Below, in pieces: positions 9,401-17,720 of a stretch of 64,000 nucleotides of DNA. A program made the position numbers and the translations under genes. Position 1 is the stretch's first letter, and every line of letters begins with the position of its first letter. Source of the DNA: Lineus longissimus (lineage: Eukaryota > Nemertea > Pilidiophora > Heteronemertea > Lineidae); the NCBI RefSeq assembly GCF_910592395.1, contig NC_088312.1, forward strand, positions 3,410,001 to 3,474,000. The letters are read 5' to 3'. The notes under the pieces were generated by a model, which worked only from the letters and a program-made list of their open reading frames with translations, was not told the origin of the DNA and made no database searches.

Positions 9401-12106
9401 TCCTTTCTTGAGAGGGGAAACAAACAGCTCAGCCCAATCAGTTTTCTCAGCCACTTCCTCATCCTTTCCTGTCTTACGAGGTGACATCAACATATCATGT
9501 CCACCAGATTTGGTCTCCGGCCTGGCCTTTCCTTTCTTGAGAGGGGAAACAAACAGCTCAGCCCCATCAGTTTTCTCAGCCACTTCCTCACCCTTTCCTG
9601 TCTTATGAGGTGACATCAACATATCATGTCCACCAGATTTGGTCTCCGGCCTGGCCTTTCCTTTCTTGAGAGGGGAAACAAACAGCTCAGCCCAATCAGT
9701 TTTCTCAGCCACTTCCTCACCCTTTCCTGTCTTATGAGGTGACATCAACATATCATGTCCACCAGATTTGGTCTCCGGTCTGGCCTTTCCTTTCTTGAGA
9801 GGGGGAACAAACAGCTCAACCCAATCAGTTTTCTCAGCCACTTCCTCACCCTTTCCTGTCTTACGAGGTGACATCAACATATCATGTCCACCAGATTTGG
9901 TCATCCGCCTGGCCTTTCCTTTCTTGAGAGGGGGAACAAACAGCTCAGCCCCATCAGTTTTCTCAGCCACTTCCTCATCCTTTCCTGTCTTACGAGGTGA
10001 CATCAACATATCATGTCCACCAGATTTGGTCATCCGCCTGGCCTTTCCTTTCTTGAGAGGGGAAACAAACAGCTCAGCCCCATCAGTTTTCTCAGCCGCT
10101 TCCTCACCCTTTCCTGTCTTACGAGGTGACATCAACATATCATGTCCACCAGATTTGGTCATCAGCCTGGCCTTTCCTTTCTTGAGAGGGGGAACAAACA
10201 GCTCAGCCCCATCAGTTTTCTCAGCCACTTCCTCACCCTTTCCTGTCTTACGAGGTGACATCAACATATCATGTCCACCAGATTTGGTCATCAGCCTGGC
10301 CTTTCCTTTCTTGAGAGGGGGAACAAACAGCTCAGCCCCATCAGTTTTCTCAGCCGCTTCCTCACCCTTTCCTGTCTTACGAGGTGACATCAACATATCA
10401 TGTCCACCAGGTATGGTCTCCAGCCTGGCCTTTCCTTTCTTGAGAGGGGAAACAAACAGCTCAACCCAATCAGTTTTCTCAGCCACTTCCTCACCCTTTC
10501 CTGTCTTATGAGGTGACATCAACATATCATGTCCACCAGATTTGGTCTCCGGCCTGGCCTTTCCTTTCTTGAGAGGGGAAACAAACAGCTCAGCCTCATC
10601 AGTTTTCTCAGCCGCTTCCTCACCCTTTCCTGTCTTACGAGGTGACATCAACATATCATGTCCACCAGATTTGGTCATCCGCCTGGCCTTTCCTTTCTTG
10701 AGAGGGGAAACAAACAGCTCAGCCCCATCAGTTTTCTCAGCCACTTCCTCACCCTTTCCTGTCTTATGAGGTGACATCAACATATCATGTCCACCAGATT
10801 TGGTCTCCGGCCTGGCCTTTCCTTTCTTGAGAGGGGGAACAAACAGCTCAGCCCCATCAGTTTTCTCAGCCACTTCCTCACCCTTTCCTGTCTTACGAGG
10901 TGACATCAACATATCATGTCCACCAGATTTGGTCATCCGCCTGGCCTTTCCTTTCTTGAGAGGGGAAACAAACAGCTCAGCCCCATCAGTTTTCTCAGCC
11001 ACTTCCTCACTCTTTCCTGTCTTATGAGGTGACATCAACATATCATGTCCACCAGATTTGGTCATCGGCCTGGCCTTTCCTTTCTTGAGAGGGGGAACAA
11101 ACAGCTCAACCCAATCAGTTTTCTCAGCCACTTCCTCACCCTTTTCTGTCTTACGAGGTGACATCAACATATCATGTCCACCAGATTGAGTCATCAGCCT
11201 GGCCTTTCCTTTCTTAAATGAGGAAACAAACAGCTCAGCCCCATCAGTTTTCTCAGTCACTTCCTCACTCTTTCCTGTCTTACGAGGTGACATCAACATA
11301 TCATGTCCACCAGATTTGGTCATCGGCCTGGCCTTTCCTTTCTTGAGAGAGGAAACAAACAGCTCAGCCCCATCAGTTTTCTCAGCCACTTCCTCATCCT
11401 TTCCTGTCTTATGAGGTGACATCAACATATCATGTCCACCAGATTTGGTCATCGGCCTGGCCTTTCCTTTCTTGAGAGGGGAAACAAACAGCTCAGCCCC
11501 ATCAGTTTTCTCAGCCACTTCCTCACCCTTTCCTGCCTTATGAGGTGACATCAACATATCATGTCCACCAGATTGAGTCATCAGCCTGGCCTTTCCTTTC
11601 TTAAGAGGGGAAACAAACAGCTCAGCCCCATCAGTTTTCTCAGCCACTTCCTCACCCTTTCCTGTCTTACGAGGTGACATCAACATATCATGTCCACCAG
11701 ATTTGGTCATCGGCCTGGCCTTTCCTTTCTTGAGAGGGGAAACGGTCTGAGATCCATTGTCTTTCTCAGCCTCTGCCTCTGCATTTCCAGTCTTGTGAGG
11801 TGACGTTAACGTTGCATGACAACCAGGTTTGATCATCAGCCTGGCCTTTTCTTTCTTGAGAGGGGAAGCAATCACCTCAGCTCGATCGCCATTTTTAGCC
11901 ACAGTTTCAGCAATTCCCATCTTGAGAGGCAATGCCAGTGCTTCAGGAGCATCCTTTTTGGTCACTGGCCTGGTTTTTTTCTTGCGGGATGACAATAGCC
12001 GCTCAGCGTCACCATCTGTCTTGCTAGATGCCACCAACATTTCACGTTTCACTACATGACTGGCTACAAGCTGATCAGTAGTTTCCTTTGACCGAGAATG
12101 TTTCAT
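33..12106 (-). CDS. DNMT3: DNMT3-family de novo DNA (cytosine-5) methyltransferase with giant repeat-bearing N-terminus (3' end outside window)
   Basis: De novo cytosine-5 DNA methyltransferase acting on chromatin in the nucleus. I assemble twelve minus-strand coding exons: 4781-12106, 4271-4555, 3983-4132, 3368-3475, 3010-3133, 2519-2680, 2226-2270, 1608-1741, 1368-1432, 1031-1217, 371-440 and 33-178. All have AG/GT borders and compatible phases, giving 2,934 uninterrupted codons. Order: repeat-rich basic region, AT-hooks, PWWP, ADD, then methyltransferase motif I (SLFDGIGTG) and the following FASEID segment. This order (PWWP, ADD, catalytic domain) is diagnostic of DNMT3. The catalytic PCN motif and C-terminus lie beyond base 1. 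Vertebrate DNMT3A/B are about 850-910 residues; this protein would exceed 3,100, almost all of the excess being the repeat exon. The 5' end is unresolved: exon 4781-12106 starts in phase 0 and could follow a short exon at 12250-12264 or the exon at 12510-13463. Confidence 0.9.
681..930. repeat. Diverged tandem duplication (about 113 bp, offset 136) in a DNMT3 intron
   Basis: Copies at 681-793 and 817-930 both begin GATTGACAAATTGGGAATTC and both end ATGAGGAGAGCAGTC, with scattered substitutions. They lie in the intron between the ADD and catalytic exons, and the right copy ends about 100 bp before the ADD exon. No coding potential seen. Confidence 0.85.
1031..1741 (-). other. DNMT3: DNMT3 exons coding for the ADD (ATRX-DNMT3-DNMT3L) zinc-finger domain
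   Basis: Exons 1608-1741, 1368-1432 and 1031-1217. All six cysteine pairs expected of an ADD domain can be read: TCLAC and LCQMC (GATA-like finger), FFCIIC with VYCTVC, and FVCDKTAC with LCFMC (PHD-like finger). In the family this domain reads unmodified H3K4 and holds the enzyme autoinhibited until it binds. The pairing is intact, so the fold is probably functional. Confidence 0.92.
2226..3133 (-). other. DNMT3: DNMT3 linker exons between PWWP and ADD domains
   Basis: Exons 3010-3133, 2519-2680 and 2226-2270 (45 bp). The first starts VCCERAG and aligns with the end of the DNMT3 PWWP helical tail; I chose the donor AAGG|GTAAGT because it alone keeps phase with the next exon. The second encodes NQQLPNFVIKGVAAL and a charged stretch. 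The 45-bp exon (DAVADIQSGRRAIT) connects in phase 1 on both sides to the ADD start. These linker residues are poorly conserved in the family, so exact borders are less certain. Confidence 0.75.
3243..3304. repeat. Fold-back element, copy 1 (in a DNMT3 intron)
   Basis: GTCAGGGGTTTGTGTGCTGC followed by AGCGAACATTAACCTCTGAT and TTCCTCAGGATG. Shares these blocks in order with the copies at 20506-20564 and 38296-38392; its left arm is shortened. Confidence 0.6.
3368..4132 (-). other. DNMT3: DNMT3 exons coding for the PWWP domain
   Basis: Exons 3983-4132 and 3368-3475, both in phase 0. The first encodes LLGKLVWARFGGHRWWPGII and later WIYWFGDHKVSEV, the β-barrel core of a PWWP domain of the DNMT3 type. 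The second encodes the helical tail (FHKAVVEAIQ). In DNMT3A/B this domain binds H3K36me2/3 through an aromatic cage of Phe, Trp and Asp. Here the Trp (second W of WWPG) and the Asp (of WFGD) are present, but the cage Phe position is His (GGHRWWPG). Confidence 0.92.
5640..5935 (-). repeat. Coding acidic DEQEP-type repeats in the giant DNMT3 exon
   Basis: Imperfect repeats of about 7-15 residues around the core (N/V)DEQEP, e.g. NADEQEPFVAP, NVDEREQ, NLDEQGPSVAP, RVDEQKPLLVP. They form an acidic block between the basic 43-residue array and the AT-hook region. On the plus strand they appear as recurring GTTCATC words. Disordered and strongly negative; no known domain. Confidence 0.8.
6921..11770 (-). 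repeat. Coding 129-bp tandem array, about 38 units of 43 residues
   Basis: Units repeat at exactly 129 bp with no visible indels from about 6921 to 11770; diverged units continue to about 11,980. The unit holds KSGGHDMLMSP, KTGKGEEVAEKTD, AELFVSPLKKGKAR in order. Most units carry two S-P-x-K/R motifs (MSPRK or MSPHK, and VSPLK). Variation is mostly single transitions, e.g. MSPR/MSPH, DGAELF/DWVELF, VSP/VPP/VSS. S-P-x-K/R is both the CDK phosphorylation consensus and the SPKK-type minor-groove DNA-binding motif known from histone H1 tails. Which role applies here is inference. Confidence 0.95.
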
Positions 12107-12249
12107 CTGAAAGAGAATCACTTTTGAAATATATTTCATCAGACCGTATGACTTGGGTTTGCAGTGGAAAGTTGTGTATTTTCCCTGAAATATACAAAAT
12201 TATAACTGGTCCAACACAACCAGTCAAGCAAGGATCTTGAAACTCCCAC

Positions 12250-12264
12250 CTTTGACGACGCCAT
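12250..12264 (-). other. Possible alternative first coding exon of DNMT3 (five codons)
   Basis: An ATG at 12264 opens the codons MASSK and is followed by a plausible but weak donor (AAAG|GTGGGA). This leaves phase 0, as needed to join exon 4781-12106. The stretch upstream (12265-12400) is a CpG-containing leader-like sequence without a better ATG. This would make DNMT3 start here and leave the exons at 12510-15548 as a separate or alternative 5' end. Evidence is only splice-site and phase compatibility. Confidence 0.35.
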
Positions 12265-12509
12265 TGACTACAGTCCAAATCACAATAGACATCCGTTCGC
12301 GCGAGTTAAGTGTCAATGACGCACTTATCTCTCTGTGTTTCTGTTTCTGTTCTACCAGAGATGAGATTTGCACGGACTCCAAACTCCAATCCAATTATGT
12401 TACTTTGCCGCTGGGGACGACTTAGACAATCATTTTCTTGAAAAAATTTACAAGCATCTACTTTTGCCAAAGCAAGTCACAAATGGTTAAATAAAAACAT
12501 TAGACTTAC

Positions 12510-15500
12510 CAATTTCTTAGATGCTAACGATGCTCTGGTGGCAATTCTGGCTCCGCCTGGAACTGGTGTTGCTTTCTGGCACTTCCGAAGCGATTGCTCC
12601 CTTCTCTCGATATCTTTGAGCTTGGTCCGGCGGATGGTGAAGTTCGTAATCCTGGTTGTGTCATTCAGTTGATAATTCACCCCAGTAACTTCTGGCATAT
12701 CCTCCACCTGCAACGCCAAAGTTTTCCCAGTCTCTACAAATTCGTTGAAAGACCTCTGAAACCCAGAGTCTCCAGTCAGTGTAGGCTCTATACCAAGTCG
12801 TCTTGCATCCTTAGAAAGCCGAGGACCAAATGGCAAGGATATTTTATCATCTGACTTGTTAAACTGTCCAACAGTAGGTGATTCGGAACACACAGAGGCT
12901 TCACCACTCTGCCCTTGTGTTGGTGTATCAAACAGTCCTGGTAGTGTCCCAATTTGAGATTTTGACACTGGTGTGTCTAACATTGTTCCATACGACTCAA
13001 GTTGTTGAATAGGTATCTCAACTTGAGATGATGGAATTGGTGTAACCATCAGATAATGTGGCTCAGCTGTATGCAGCCAATGTTGTGATACAGGAGTCTC
13101 AAGCTGAGATCTCAGTACAGATGTCTCAAGTGGAGATTTTAGTACAGGGGTATCAAACTCTGGTATTGGCAGATGTGTCTCAACTTGAGATTTAGGTTTC
13201 TCTAATCGAGATTTTTGTGCAGATGTCTGAAACTCAGATTGTGGCTGATCTGACTTTCTTTCTTGAGCAGGTTTCTTGACTCGAGATTCTGACAGAGAAG
13301 TAGGCCCATAAAACTGGTTCTTTGGCACTAGTCTCAGAGCTTGACCTTTAGGCATAGGAGTATCAACCTGAGGTGCAGCAACAACCCCATCAATGATTTG
13401 ACCACGTTGTCTTACTGAAGTTTGGGTTCGGGATGATTCTCCTGTCTGGGATTTTGATCTGGACTAAAATTAAAGAACAGGGACATATTTCAGCAAATTC
13501 CAAATCACTGGTTGCCATGGTTATACACATCCGGTATTTGGCAAACAGAGTTACATCTACAGCGCATGCCAGTTCTAGAACAAAGACATTGTGACATCAC
13601 AAGACAGGGGATAGGGGACCTGTCCCAAAAAATGTTGGCGAAATCCTAAAACTATCCTCAGCTCCTACCGAAACCTGCTTAACTTAGGGTGCCCAACTGG
13701 GGAATTTGGCAGAGGTGTCTCAACTTGAGATTATGGCAGGGGTGTCTCAACTGGGGATTTTGGCAGAGGTGTCTCAACTGGGGATTTTGGCAGATGTGTC
13801 TCAACTGGGGATTTTGGCAGAGGTGTCACAACTGGGGATTTTGGCAAAGGTGTCTCAACTGGGAATTTTGGCAGAGGTGTCTCAGCTGGGGATTTTGGCA
13901 GAGGTGTCTCAACTGGGGATTTTGGCAGAGGTGTCTCAACTGGGGATTTTGGCAGAGGTGTCTCAGCTGGGGATTTTGGCAGAGGTGTCTCAGCTGGGGA
14001 TTTTGGCAGAGGTGTCTCAACTGGGGATTTTGGCAGAGGTGTCTCAGCTGGGGATTTTGGCAGAGGTGTCTCAACTGGGGATTTTGGCAGAGGTGTCTCA
14101 ACTGGGGATTTTGGCAGAGGTGTCTCAACTGGGGATTTTGGCAGAGGTGTCTCAACTGGGGATTTTGGCAGAGGTGTCTCAGCTGGGGATTTTGGCAGAG
14201 GTGTCACAACTGGGGATTTTGGCAGAGGTGTCTCAACTGGGAATTTTGGCAGAGGTGTCTCAGCTGGGGATTTTGGCAGAGGTGTCACAACTGGGGATTT
14301 TGGCAAAGGTGTCTCAACTGGGAATTTTGGCAGAGGTGTCTCAGCTGGGGATTTTGGCAGAGGTGTCTCAACTGGGAATTTTGGCAGAGGTGTCTCAGCT
14401 GGGGATTTTGGCAGAGGTGTCTCAACTGGGGATTTTGGCAGAGGTGTCTCAGCTGGGTATTTTGGCAGAGGTGTCTCAACTGGGGATTTTGGCAGAGGTG
14501 TCTCAACTGGGGATTTTGGCAGAGGTGTCTCAACTGGGGATTATGGCAGGGGTGTCTCAACTGGGGATTTTGGCAGAGGTGTCTCTACTGCAGATTTTGG
14601 CAGAGGTGTCTCAGCTGGGGATTTTGGCAGAGGTGTCTCAACTGTGGATTTTGGCAGAGGTGTCTCAGCTGGGGATTTTGGCAGAGGTGTCTCAACTGGG
14701 GATTTTGGCAGAGGTGTCTCAACTGGGGATTTTGGCAGAGGTGTCTCAACTGGGGATTTTGGCAGAGGTGTCTCAACTGGGGATTTTGGCAGAGGTGTCT
14801 CAACTGGGGATTTTGGCAGAGGTGTCTCAACTGGGGATTTTGGCAGAGGTGTCTCAACTGGGGATTATGGCAGGGGTGTCTCAACTGGGGATTTTGGCAG
14901 AGGTGTCTCTACTGCAGATTTTGGCAGAGGTGTCTCAGCTGGGGATTTTGGCAGAGGTGTCTCAACTGTGGATTTTGGCAGAGGTGTCTCAGCTGGGGAT
15001 TTTGGCAGGAGTGTCATAACTGGGGATATTGGCAGAGTTGTCACAACTGGGGATTTTGGCAGAGGTGTCTCACCTGGGGATTTTTGCAGAGGTGTCTCTC
15101 CTGCGGATTTCGGCAGAGTTGTCTCAGCTGGGAATTTGGCAGAGGTGTCACAATGGGGGATTGTGGCAGAGGTGTCTCTACTGCAGATTTTGGCAGAGTT
15201 GTCTCAACTGGGGATTTTGGCAGAGGTGTCTCAACTGTGGATTTTGGCAGAGGTGTCTCAACTGGGGATCTTAGCAGAGGTGTCTCAACTAAACTGTCTC
15301 AACTGGGCAAACTGACTTTACAGAATGCATGGGCTACTCTAAACTTGAAAGGAAAGATGCCTTTAAAAAATTTCACTCACCCATAATTTTTTTGCTGAAA
15401 CCACCACCGTTGTATCAACACCCCAGCCCGACTGGCCATCTATCAAACTTGTCTGCTCCCGCCATCTTCTTGTAGAAGGATGGGGAGGTTTACCACTCCG

Positions 15501-15548
15501 CATCTCAGTGGATTTGCTAGTGGTAGTTTTAGACCCTTTGTGCTCCAT
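12510..15548 (-). CDS. Two-exon basic/Ser-Pro-rich N-terminal region, possibly the 5' end of the DNMT3 gene
   Basis: Exon 15381-15548 starts with an ATG (MEHKGSKTTTSKS...) and ends ...VSAKKLW|GTGAGT in phase 0. Exon 13463-12510 follows a TTTTAG acceptor, encodes SRSKSQTGESS... and ends ASKKL|GTAAGT, again phase 0. Together they give 374 codons, low-complexity and rich in Ser, Thr, Pro and basic residues. Nine-residue repeats of the type VETHLPIPE, FDTPVLKSP, LETSVLRSQ lie in the middle. The last 110 residues (from about RRLGIEPTLTGDSG to TIRRTKLKDIERRE) look more ordered, but I do not recognise a domain. The next phase-0 acceptor downstream is that of the giant DNMT3 exon at 12106, so a single gene is possible. 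A separate gene would need an undetected 3' exon. Confidence 0.6.
13690..15310. repeat. 27-bp minisatellite, about 60 copies, inside an intron
   Basis: Unit GGGGATTTTGGCAGAGGTGT followed by CTCAACT, repeated at 27 bp. Because 27 is a multiple of three, several frames stay open on both strands. Read on the minus strand the unit is VETPLPKSP, the same nine-residue pattern as degenerate repeats in exon 12510-13463. The minus frame is broken by TAA at units near 13731, 14541 and 14865 (CCAAAA changed to CCATAA), so the array is most simply intronic. A block of 12 units (324 bp) around 14541 is repeated at 14865. Confidence 0.95.
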
Positions 15549-16494
15549 CGTTGAATTTGAAGTATGATTATGCTACAGTCTAGTGTAGGCCCTTGTGGGC
15601 TACCGATACAAACTGAAATGAAATAATGAAATAAATTAAATAGTTTTGGTCATGAAATAGTTTTGGCTTTGTGCAACCTCATGGTCTTTACTTCATTTAA
15701 CTGTAATTGGGATGAATCTTGTCAGATGCAAACCTTGGTCGTCAATGTCTTGTAGACTAGGGACGCTTAGGCCCTAATGCCAGCATGTAGTGAGACTACT
15801 TCATAGTGTTGAAAGTGACAAACTGTTGGCCTCGGCCTAATGGGTTATAATACTGTTGCTCATCTTGCATAAATTTTTTTCAAAATGGCCGGACTGGCAC
15901 TATCTGTTTGATGGGCAATAGTGCAGCAAGACACGAAGCTGAAGGCCACCTTATCAGTGACATTGATATCACCATACAGGCCAAGTTGATAATAGCAGCT
16001 AGGCTCATTCTCAGATTCTAGTCGAACTCATAATGCTAACCGCATTCTACACATAGTATGCAATGCATGGGTTAATACCCAGTCGCCATTAGAGAGAGTC
16101 GTTGGCAAGGCGACCCCCCTAATATTACCTGACGAAGAAAACGCAACTGACAAGACCCGCTAAAAGATACACTAAACACGATCTTAGTTGTCAGATTATA
16201 TACCATCAACTTCTGAAAACTTACTTAACTCTGCGGAAACTTGAGAAAGTGATGATAATCAGCTGTTCCGAAATTGACAAGTGGCCCGTCACGTGATGAA
16301 ATAAAATTGAATCTAAGATGGGTTTACTGAAAAACGCAAAATGACTGGGCGGAATCCCGCCTGCCACGTGGCGTTCTTGAGCACATATAAAAGCGCGAGA
16401 AAAGGAAAAAAGTTGGACATGGGCGGGGACATGCTACCGGTGTAACTGTTTTAGATGTCCCGGCTATGAACAGAGTGTTCTGCACATTTGCTCG
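15549..16494. promoter_or_regulatory. Promoter-like spacer upstream of exon 15381-15548
   Basis: No convincing gene. The stretch holds CACGTG palindromes at about 16292 and 16364, a GGCGGAATCCCGCC palindrome resembling an E2F-type site (about 16349), and a TATA-like CATATAAAAG on the plus strand at about 16383. The minus-strand gene starts at 15548 and a plus-strand transcript might start near 16415, so this could be a divergent promoter. Assignment rests on short motifs only. Confidence 0.3.
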
Positions 16495-16588
16495 GTGGCG
16501 GTTATGATATGTTTCTATGGAAAACCCGGTAATTTCTTCACAGAAGAATTATTAGTCGCTGGACACTTTATCTATTCCTATGGACTGA

Positions 16589-16689
16589 TTTTCCTGCACC
16601 AGTCCTCCAACACAGTGCACCAGTGCACCAGTCCTCCAACACAGTGCACCAGTTCTCCAACACTGTGTTGGAGGACTGGTGTAGGAAAA
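16589..16689. repeat. Inverted repeat with 25-bp arms plus direct copies
   Basis: Left arm 16589-16613 and right arm 16665-16689 are complementary with one mismatch. A second, nearer left arm at 16647-16663 pairs with 16665-16681 around a single base (17-bp arms, one mismatch). The motif CACCAGTCCTCCAACAC therefore occurs twice directly plus once with a mismatch, and once inverted. Downstream to about 16,943 a plus-strand reading frame stays open, but it matches no family I know. Confidence 0.85.
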
Positions 16690-16965
16690 TGATAAACAAC
16701 ATTGACTACAACCAGAATAGTATTTCAATAGTCGTTGCTACCACCTTGGAGTTCTCGAGGCATAACAGAGTCGTGCAAATACGGATCCATCCTGTACTGC
16801 AGTGCAACATTCGGGCCGACCATAACCGAAAAGTGTGCGAGGAGAGGAACATTCCACTGAGTCTGGTATTCGATTATTGTAATGACCCTGTTCTGACAAT
16901 AATCTTCAACATCTTGAGGGTGAAATTTAAACGAACTACTTAAGGAGTAACTACTTATCCCGGGT

Positions 16966-17050
16966 ACACTCCGGACGCATTGGACCGGCCTCGTTCTGTC
17001 CTGAGATCTAATTAGGACGACGCAATAGAGTGCCGCGGGAGTCTATTCCC
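16966..17050. repeat. Dispersed repeat, copy A
   Basis: Shares TCCGGACGCA(T/G)TGGAC, GGCCTCGT, AATTAGGA and GACGCAAT...TGCC, in the same order, with 20585-20675. A shorter relative lies at 18665-18700. Probably an old non-autonomous element; no terminal features are clear. Confidence 0.6.
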
Positions 17051-17109
17051 GGGGTACTTAAAATGGATCAACTGATCAGCGTAACGCTGAAAGGGTGGAT
17101 GTCGTCCTG

Positions 17110-17720
17110 GGGGTATCTGCCCATTCCGCCTTAACCTTATTCGCCTTATCCAATTTTGCCTTCTCCCATTTAGCCTTCTCCTAACTTGCCTTTTCTCAAT
17201 TCGCCTTCTACGATTTCGCCATCGTCTTATCTCGCCTTTGTTCCAATTGGCCTTCTTCCTAACTCGCCTTCCTCTCATCTTGCCTCATCCTAGTTTGCCT
17301 TTTCTTATTTCGCCTTTGTCCTATTCTGCCTTGGTTCCATCCTGCCTTATCTCATCTTGCCTTTTCTTGATTGACCTTTGTGTCAATTCGCCTCCCCTTC
17401 TTCCCATTTTGCCTTCTCCCGTTTCGCCATATCTCACCTCGCCTTTTATCAATCCGCCTTTGCTTATCTTGCCTTTGTTCTATTTTGCCTTGTTGTCAAT
17501 TAGCCTTCGTTTATCTCGCCTTTTTTTATTTTGCCTTTGACTCATTACGCCTTCTTCCCATTTTGCCTTCTCTCGTTTTGAGATACGGATCTCCCCTTAC
17601 CTTTCATCAACTCGCCTTCGCTTATCTGCCTTTAGTTCTATTTGGCCGTGTTGTCAATTCGCCCTTGTTTTTCATTCCATTCTGCATTTTCTCATCTTGC
17701 CTTTTCTAGATTTGGCGAAT
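17110..17720. repeat. Pyrimidine-rich degenerate short tandem repeat (TTCGCCTTN...)
   Basis: About 600 bp in which the word CGCCTT, TGCCTT or AGCCTT recurs roughly every 14-16 bases, separated by pyrimidine-rich spacers such as TTCTCCCATT. The strand asymmetry (C/T on plus) is strong. Open frames over it are by-products of the repeat. Confidence 0.8.

Larger units (their letters stand above)
4781..12106 (-). other. DNMT3: Giant 7,326-bp DNMT3 exon (2,442 codons)
   Basis: One open exon, starting after TTCAG| at 12106 and ending at GAGAAG|GTGAGT at 4781. In order it holds a basic lead-in (about residues 1-110 of the exon), about 38 tandem 43-residue units (about 110-1730), a Lys/Thr/Ser-rich stretch, an acidic DEQEP-type repeat block (about 2060-2155), a YGLRENAPK module (about 2297), and two AT-hook cores RGRPR (about 2374 and 2412). 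No stop codon interrupts it, although many repeat units differ by single bases, so the frame is evidently under selection. The function of the repeat part is unknown to me. Confidence 0.88.

Noticed and set aside
7059-11027. Long plus-strand open frames (up to 290 codons) rich in LAFPFLRG...NSSAPSVFSATS repeats
   Set aside because: They are the antisense of the 129-bp coding array; any frame without a stop in one unit stays open. They break at units with variants, unlike the minus frame, which is open throughout and joins DNMT3 exons.
12350-15300. Upstream exons as CENP-T or another kinetochore protein
   Set aside because: Basic, Ser/Thr-Pro-rich composition was suggestive, but no histone fold or other diagnostic domain is present, so I gave no name.
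13690-15310. CRISPR array
   Set aside because: Units are directly tandem with no unique spacers, and the genome is eukaryotic; the same applies to the 147-bp array at 18735-19425.
13689-15386. 565-codon plus-strand frame of WQRCLNWGF repeats, and parallel frames of SQLGILAEV and PLPKSPVET repeats on both strands
   Set aside because: All are by-products of the 27-bp minisatellite. The Trp/Cys-rich reading is implausible, the minus frame has internal TAA codons, and flanking exons splice together in phase without it.
16495-16943. Plus-strand small genes downstream of the TATA-like motif
   Set aside because: Open frames of 65 and 106 codons overlap the inverted repeat, show no known domain and have no splice or polyadenylation context.
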